Part shown: positions 59,868 through 64,000 of the stretch, piece after piece | Numbering within the stretch: position 1 is the first letter of the stretch | Layout: the number at the start of each line of letters is the position of its first letter | NCBI RefSeq assembly: GCF_005517195.1 | Contig: NZ_CP040244.1 | Location: forward strand, 5,970,001 to 6,034,000 | DNA: 64,000 bases | Origin: Streptomyces vilmorinianum | GTDB lineage: Bacteria; Actinomycetota; Actinomycetes; Streptomycetales; Streptomycetaceae | Direction of reading: 5' to 3' | Notes under the pieces: model-generated | Seen by the model: only the letters and a program-made list of their open reading frames with translations | The model's database searches: none | Told to the model about the DNA's origin: nothing | Made by a program: the position numbers and the translations under genes

Positions 59868-60806
59868 ATGAAACAGAGTGTGCGAGGGGCCGGCCCGGGC
59901 ACGGAAACGGACGGGGGCACGGCGCTGCGGCCGCTGACACCGCGGCTGTGCCACCGGGTGCGGGCGGAGGACACCTTCACCGTGGGCTGGCGTCCGACCG
60001 GTGATCCGCACCGGTTCCGGGTCGCGGCCGCCTGGCCGGCCGGCCACCCCTTCTTCGCGCCCGTGCACGGCAGGGTCCATGACCCGTTACTCGTCGTCGA
60101 GACGCTGCGTCAGTCGACGATGGCCCTGTTGCACGACGCCTTCGCGGTGCCGCTGACGCACAAGATCCTGCTCAGCGAGATCGCGTTCACCTTCGAGGCC
60201 GGGGGCTTGGACGCGGGTGAGGGCGTCGTCGAGGCGGAGATAGAGACACGCTTCACCGAACTCGTCCACAAGGGCGGGACGTTGTCCGAGGCACGGGTGG
60301 AGTGGACGGTCCACCGCGGCGGCGCGGCCGTCGCCACCGGCTCCTCGCACGCCCGGTTCACCAGCCCGCCGGTCTACCGGCGCCTGCGCGGCGGGCGCGT
60401 CGAGCCGGGCGAGTCCATACCGGGGCCCCGGACCGTCAGGGCCCCGGCCGCGCTCGTCGGCCGCCGGCGCGAGGGGGACGTCCTGCTCGCCCCGGCCGGT
60501 GGGGACGGCCGGTGGGAGCTGGTCGTCGACACCCGCCACCCCACCCTCTTCCAGCGGCCCAACGACCACATCCCGGGCATGCTGTTCCTCGAGGCCGCCC
60601 GCCAGGCGGCCACCGCGGCCGCCTCGCCCGCTCCCTTCGTCCCCTCGTCGGGGTCCATCGCCTTCGAGCGGTACGCCGAGTTCGGCGCCCCCTGCCTGCT
60701 GGAGGTCCGCCATGACGGCGGCACCGGGGCGTTCCGCGTGACCGGCCACCAGGACGGCGAGCGGCTCTTCGTCTGCGCGTTCACCGGGGGCGCCGGCGCC
60801 CGATGA
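59868..60806 (+). CDS. AfsA/ScbA-like butyrolactone biosynthesis protein with a TTA codon
   Basis: 312 residues with two hotdog-fold halves as in AfsA, which condenses DHAP with a beta-keto acyl chain to start gamma-butyrolactone autoregulator synthesis. Half 1: HPFFAPVHGRVHDPLLVVET, LRQSTMALLHDAFAVPLTHK, LLSEIAFTFE. Half 2: HPTLFQRPNDHIPGMLFLEA, ARQAATAAASPAPFVPSSG. Both catalytic-type blocks (H..PLL..E..RQ and NDHIPGMLFLEAARQ) are kept. Leu74 is a TTA codon (60087-60089), implying bldA control. Unusually, no butyrolactone receptor gene is adjacent. It converges on helD with a 10-bp gap. Confidence 0.88.
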   Translation: MKQSVRGAGPGTETDGGTALRPLTPRLCHRVRAEDTFTVGWRPTGDPHRFRVAAAWPAGHPFFAPVHGRVHDPLLVVETLRQSTMALLHDAFAVPLTHKILLSEIAFTFEAGGLDAGEGVVEAEIETRFTELVHKGGTLSEARVEWTVHRGGAAVATGSSHARFTSPPVYRRLRGGRVEPGESIPGPRTVRAPAALVGRRREGDVLLAPAGGDGRWELVVDTRHPTLFQRPNDHIPGMLFLEAARQAATAAASPAPFVPSSGSIAFERYAEFGAPCLLEVRHDGGTGAFRVTGHQDGERLFVCAFTGGAGAR

Positions 60807-60816
60807 GCGCCGGACG

Positions 60817-63060
60817 CTAGGCGCCCTGGTAGGCGCGGCGGATGACCCCCAGTCGCTGAGTGGCCCGGGTCAGCGCCACGTACAGGTCGTTGATCCCGTG
60901 CGCGGCACCGGCCCGGACCCCGTCCGGGTCGACGACGAGGACCGTGTCGAACTCCAGCCCCTTGGCCTGCCGGGGGTCGAGCAGGACCACCGGGCGGGTC
61001 AGGTCGGGGGCCGGCCCGTACGAGGCGTCCGGCAGCGCGGCCGTGAGGGCGGCGTGCAGCTCCGCCGGGGCGATCACGGCGAGCCGCCCCTCGGCCCGCA
61101 GTTCGGCGGCGACCGCGTCGGCGGTCTCCTTCACCGGGTCCTCGACGGTCCGCTCCCAGGGCTCGACGCCCGTGGAGCGGACCGAACGCGGCGGCTCGAA
61201 GTGCGGGTCGGCCTCGCGCCGGACGTCGGCGGCGACCGCCATGATCTCGGCGGGGGTGCGGTAGTTGACCCCGAGCCGTACGAGCTCCCAGCGGTCCTCC
61301 ACGTACGGCGCGAGGATCTTCTCCCACGAGCCGACGCCCGCCGCGTCACCGGTCTGCGCCGGGTCGCCGACCAGGGTCATCGAACGGGTCGGGCTGCGGC
61401 GCATGAGCAGCCGCCAGGCCATCGCGGAGAGCTCCTGCGCCTCGTCGACGATGATGTGGCCGAAGGCCCAGGTGCGGTCGGCGGCGGCGCGTTCGGCGGC
61501 GCTGCGGTGGTCGGTCTCCTCGTGGCGCTCGGCGAACCGCTCGGCGTCGATGATGTCGTGCGCGGAGAGGACCTCCGAGGCGTCCTTGTCCTGCTCCTCC
61601 TTGTCCTCGAACTCGTAGGTCCGGGAGGCGTACGAGACGTCGAGGACGCCCTGCGCGTACTGGATCTGCTTCTGCCGCTCGGCCTCCTCGGCGGCCCGGG
61701 CGGCCGAGTCGTCCTCGCCGAGGAGCTCGGCGGCCTCGTCGAGCAGGGGCACGTCGGCGGGGGTCCAGGGGCCGCCGTCGCGCCGGACGGCGTCGGCGTC
61801 CTCCTCGCCGAGGTGGGTCGGCTCGGCGAGGTAGTCGGCGAGGAACTCCTGGGGCGTGAGCGGCGGCCACAGCGTGTCGATGGCGGCATGGACGTCGGGG
61901 TTGGCGGCGACGCCCTTGGCGAGCAGGGCGAGGTCGTCGGGGCCGAGGAAGTTGGGCCCGCCGTAGGGGTCGGCGCCGATGCGGTCGGCGAGCTGCTCGG
62001 CGAGCGCGTCGAGGAGGTGGAAGACGAAGTAGGGGCGGGCCAGGTTGTGCGGCAGGGCCGTCTCGCGGGCCTTGTGGCGGGCTTCGAGGGCCATGTCCCA
62101 GTCGATGATCAGGTCGCCGTCGTCGTGCGGCACGATCAGCGGTGCCCCGCGCTCGGGGACCTGCTGCCGGTCCCGTACGGCCTGGGCCAGGGCCTCGGCC
62201 ATGGCGGCGTCGCCCTTGACGGCGGCGGCGCGCGGGGTGTCCGTACCGGTGGCGTGGACGCCGGGGAACAGTTCGCCGGGGGTGGCGAGCAGGACGCCGG
62301 TCTCGCCGAGGGAGGGCAGGACGTTGCCGATGTAGCCGAGGAAGGCGGGGTTGGGGCCGACGATCAGGACGGCCCGCTTGGCGAGCTGCTCGCGGTGCGC
62401 GTAGAGGAGGTACGCGGCCCGGTGCAGGGCCACGGCGGTCTTGCCGGTGCCGGGGCCGCCCTCGACGACGAGGATGCCCCGGTGCGGGGAGCGGATGATG
62501 CGGTCCTGCTCGGCCTGGATGGTCTGCACGATGTCGTGCATCCGCCCGGTGCGGGCGGCGTCGAGCGCGGCGAGCAGCACCTCGTCGGCGTCCCGGTTCT
62601 CGTACCCGGTGCGGGTCTCGTCGGTGAGGTCGAGCACCTCGTCGTGGAGGGCGGTGACCTCGCGGCCGTGGGTGGTGATGTGCCGGCGGCGGCTGAGCCC
62701 CATCGGCTCGTACCCGGTGGCGAGATAGAAGGGCCGGGCGATCTCGGCGCGCCAGTCGACCACGAGCGGGGTCCGGTGGGCGTCGTCCTTCCGGACTCCG
62801 ATCCGCCCGATGTGGTGGTCGCGCCCGTCGCGGAAGACGAGCCGCCCGAAACAGAGCCCGGTCTCGCCCGCGTCGAAGGCGGCGAGCAGCCCGGACTGCT
62901 CGGCGACCATCACATCCCGCTCCAGCCGACCCTGATTGCCGACCCACGGCGCCTTGAGCGCCTGGCCGACGGCGGCCTGGGCCTGGTCCCTGAGGTCGTC
63001 GAGTCGTGCGTAGAGCTCTGTGATGAATTGCTGCTCGTTCCGAAATTCCTCGGTTGACAA
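60817..63060 (-). CDS. HelD-type superfamily 1 ATPase (RNA-polymerase-associated)
   Basis: 747 residues. N-terminal helical arm (QQFITELYARLDDLRDQAQA), then split helicase domains: Walker A ILVVEGGPGTGKTAVALHRA, Walker B HIIVDEAQELSAMAWRLLMR, TLVGDPAQTGDAAG, and motif V/VI GLEFDTVLVVDPDGV...LYVALTRATQRLGVI. An acidic insertion (about 430-500) is typical. The actinobacterial HelD group removes or recycles stalled RNA polymerase; a relative (HelR) gives rifamycin tolerance. I saw no rifamycin-associated element upstream. The TTG start has GGGAG five bases before it. Confidence 0.88.
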   Translation of the reverse strand: MSTEEFRNEQQFITELYARLDDLRDQAQAAVGQALKAPWVGNQGRLERDVMVAEQSGLLAAFDAGETGLCFGRLVFRDGRDHHIGRIGVRKDDAHRTPLVVDWRAEIARPFYLATGYEPMGLSRRRHITTHGREVTALHDEVLDLTDETRTGYENRDADEVLLAALDAARTGRMHDIVQTIQAEQDRIIRSPHRGILVVEGGPGTGKTAVALHRAAYLLYAHREQLAKRAVLIVGPNPAFLGYIGNVLPSLGETGVLLATPGELFPGVHATGTDTPRAAAVKGDAAMAEALAQAVRDRQQVPERGAPLIVPHDDGDLIIDWDMALEARHKARETALPHNLARPYFVFHLLDALAEQLADRIGADPYGGPNFLGPDDLALLAKGVAANPDVHAAIDTLWPPLTPQEFLADYLAEPTHLGEEDADAVRRDGGPWTPADVPLLDEAAELLGEDDSAARAAEEAERQKQIQYAQGVLDVSYASRTYEFEDKEEQDKDASEVLSAHDIIDAERFAERHEETDHRSAAERAAADRTWAFGHIIVDEAQELSAMAWRLLMRRSPTRSMTLVGDPAQTGDAAGVGSWEKILAPYVEDRWELVRLGVNYRTPAEIMAVAADVRREADPHFEPPRSVRSTGVEPWERTVEDPVKETADAVAAELRAEGRLAVIAPAELHAALTAALPDASYGPAPDLTRPVVLLDPRQAKGLEFDTVLVVDPDGVRAGAAHGINDLYVALTRATQRLGVIRRAYQGA

Positions 63061-63088
63061 TTCGACTCCCGGCGCGATACAGTGCGTT

Positions 63089-63187
63089 TATTGAATCGGT
63101 CTACGCTTTTGGTGTGCGCAGACACGGAACCCGTAAATATACGCGACGCATTACCCCGACTGTCAATTCTAGTCGGGGTATTTTTGT
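63089..63187 (+). ncRNA. Candidate small RNA divergent from helD
   Basis: Plus strand promoter TTGACA (63054-63059), 18-bp spacer, TACAGT (63078-63083); then about 95 nt and a textbook terminator: TACCCCGACT (63152-63161), 9-base loop, AGTCGGGGTA (63171-63180), TTTTTG. No gene follows on this strand; open frames are without features. The region is AT-rich for this genome. The -35 box overlaps the helD start codon. No known RNA family recognised. Confidence 0.6.
63136..63166 (-). promoter_or_regulatory. Predicted helD promoter
   Basis: Minus strand TTGACA (63166-63161) and TATATT (63141-63136) with a 19-bp spacer, about 75 bp before the helD TTG. It overlaps the 3' end of the candidate small RNA. 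Confidence 0.45.
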
Positions 63188-63368
63188 GCGCCATGGGGAA
63201 CGAAACGGCACGCGACCTGCTGATCGCCCGGGGGAGCGCGTGGAGTCCCGGCTCGCGCAGTGGGGCGCCAGGGTGTGGCTGATTCACAGGGACCGGCGTA
63301 GCGACACCTCGTCGGGCTGACGCCCGCCTCGCGGACCGGATCCGCGGAGGCGGGCGGGGTCCGGGGCC

Positions 63369-63710
63369 TCAGGTCGGGGGCAGGACGTCCTCCAGTTCCT
63401 GGAGGAGGCGGCGCTTCGGGCGGGCGCCGACCAGGGACTTCACGGGGGCGCCCGAGTGGAAGACCATCAGTGTCGGCGTCGCGAGGACTCCGTACCGGAC
63501 CGTGATCTCGGGGTTCCTGTCCACGTCCAGCTGGACGATCTTCAGCCGGTCCGGCTCCTCCGCGGCGATCGCGCCGAGGACCGCGGCCAGCTGGCGGCAC
63601 GGGCCGCACCAGTCCGCGGTGAACTTCACCAGGACCGGCAGCCGCGCGCCCAGGACCTCCGTGTCGAAGTCGGCGTCCGTCACCTCGGTGACACCCTCGA
63701 CCCGCATCAT
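63369..63710 (-). CDS. Thioredoxin
   Basis: 113-residue thioredoxin with active site FTADWCGPCRQLAAVL, cis-proline region VLATPTLMVFHSG, and DVDRNPEITVRYG. It reduces protein disulfides in the cytoplasm. The ATG at 63710 is preferred because GGAGG lies nine bases upstream; ATG 63719 abuts that site. The upstream MerR gene stops at 63716, inside the ribosome site, so the two are co-transcribed and likely coupled. Confidence 0.93.
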   Translation of the reverse strand: MMRVEGVTEVTDADFDTEVLGARLPVLVKFTADWCGPCRQLAAVLGAIAAEEPDRLKIVQLDVDRNPEITVRYGVLATPTLMVFHSGAPVKSLVGARPKRRLLQELEDVLPPT

Positions 63711-63715
63711 CTTCG

Positions 63716-64000
63716 TCATCCTCCGAGTTCGCACGTGGGTTCCGGGCCGCCCGGCAGTTCCGCCTCGGCCCGCAGCAGCTGCGCCGCGACCTGCGCGCGC
63801 ACCGCCTGGAGCTGCTCGACGAGCGCGTCGAGCTCCGCGAGCTTGCGCCGGTACACGTCGAGCGAGGCGGGGCACGCGTCCCCCGCCGGGTGCCCCGCCC
63901 GCAGGCACTCCACGAACGGCCGGGTCTCCTCCAGCTCGAACCCGAAGTCCTGCAGGGTCCGGATCTGCTGGAGGAGGCGCAGGTCGTCCTCGTCGTACGT
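63716..64000 (-). CDS. MerR-family regulator, 5' end outside window
   Basis: The last 94 residues are visible: TYDEDDLRLLQQIRTLQDFG, FELEETRPFVECLRAGHPAG, then a coiled-coil helix (YRRKLAELDALVEQLQAVRA) and a cysteine-containing end (EPTCELGG). Cysteines at VECLRAG, DACPAS and EPTCELG might sense redox or metal, consistent with the thioredoxin gene it precedes. The DNA-binding N-terminus is cut off by the window edge. Confidence 0.85.
   Translation of the reverse strand, partial: TYDEDDLRLLQQIRTLQDFGFELEETRPFVECLRAGHPAGDACPASLDVYRRKLAELDALVEQLQAVRAQVAAQLLRAEAELPGGPEPTCELGG

Noticed and set aside
63061..63368. Rifamycin-associated element upstream of the HelD gene
   Set aside because: Looked for a long GC palindrome of that kind; none is present, so no claim of HelR-type rifamycin control.

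Overview
The window is chromosomal DNA from a Streptomyces or very close relative. Evidence: very high G+C with G/C-ending codons, many GTG/TTG starts, ATGA/GTGA overlaps, Tat and lipoprotein signals, rare TTA codons, and a gene order that, from memory, follows the S. coelicolor block running from an oligopeptide transporter through gcvT-gcvH-glyA-sdaA to the glg/treS/glgE genes.

Layout. 1-5.7 kb: oligopeptide ABC transporter on the minus strand (permease, binding protein, permease, two ATPases; the last is cut by the edge). 6-7.6 kb: two SseB-like genes. 8.0-13.5 kb: a P-loop protein, then a tandem glycine riboswitch leading gcvT-gcvH-glyA, followed by sdaA. Together these handle glycine cleavage, glycine/serine interconversion and serine deamination. 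13.6-16.2 kb: a decayed three-gene cassette (ligase remnant, frameshifted SDR, frameshifted FAD monooxygenase). 16.4-18.9 kb: a Ser/Thr kinase fused to an MFS transporter. 18.9-25.1 kb: surface and membrane proteins (hypothetical, Ig-like repeat protein, CopD), an EF-hand protein, a GNAT protein, and a YVTN lipoprotein coupled to a deacetylase-like protein. 25.1-25.45 kb: an AT-richer stretch with hairpins and a terminator, a candidate structured RNA. 25.5-29.7 kb: a TTA-containing RsbW-like kinase, an enoyl-CoA hydratase and two tandem L,D-transpeptidases. 30-33.5 kb: glgX and a TTA-containing lipoprotein. 33.6-37.4 kb: a heterodimeric ABC exporter. 37.5-38 kb: back-to-back remnants of an MFS transporter and a TetR regulator. 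38.2-40.2 kb: a secreted M4 protease. 40.3-41.7 kb: a histidine kinase pseudogene. 41.7-42.9 kb: an alginate-lyase-family protein.

43-59.8 kb is the GlgE alpha-glucan system. glgP is on the minus strand; glgE, treS, mak (pep2) and glgB are on the plus strand. TreS and Mak feed maltose-1-phosphate to GlgE, GlgE extends alpha-1,4 chains, GlgB branches them, and GlgP and GlgX degrade them. About 6 kb of accessory DNA separates glgP from glgE. It carries a PrnB-like gene coupled to an 85-residue ORF, a small GntR protein, a CxxC protein, orphan immunity-like proteins (SUKH and a type VI-immunity-like protein) and a broken DUF6247/RelE-like toxin-antitoxin pair.

At the right end are an orphan TTA-containing AfsA-like gene, a HelD-type RNA-polymerase-binding ATPase, a strong candidate small RNA divergent from helD, and a thioredoxin behind a MerR regulator cut by the edge. 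No tRNA, rRNA, CRISPR array, integrase or intact insertion sequence was seen. All family assignments are from reading the sequence, without database searches.
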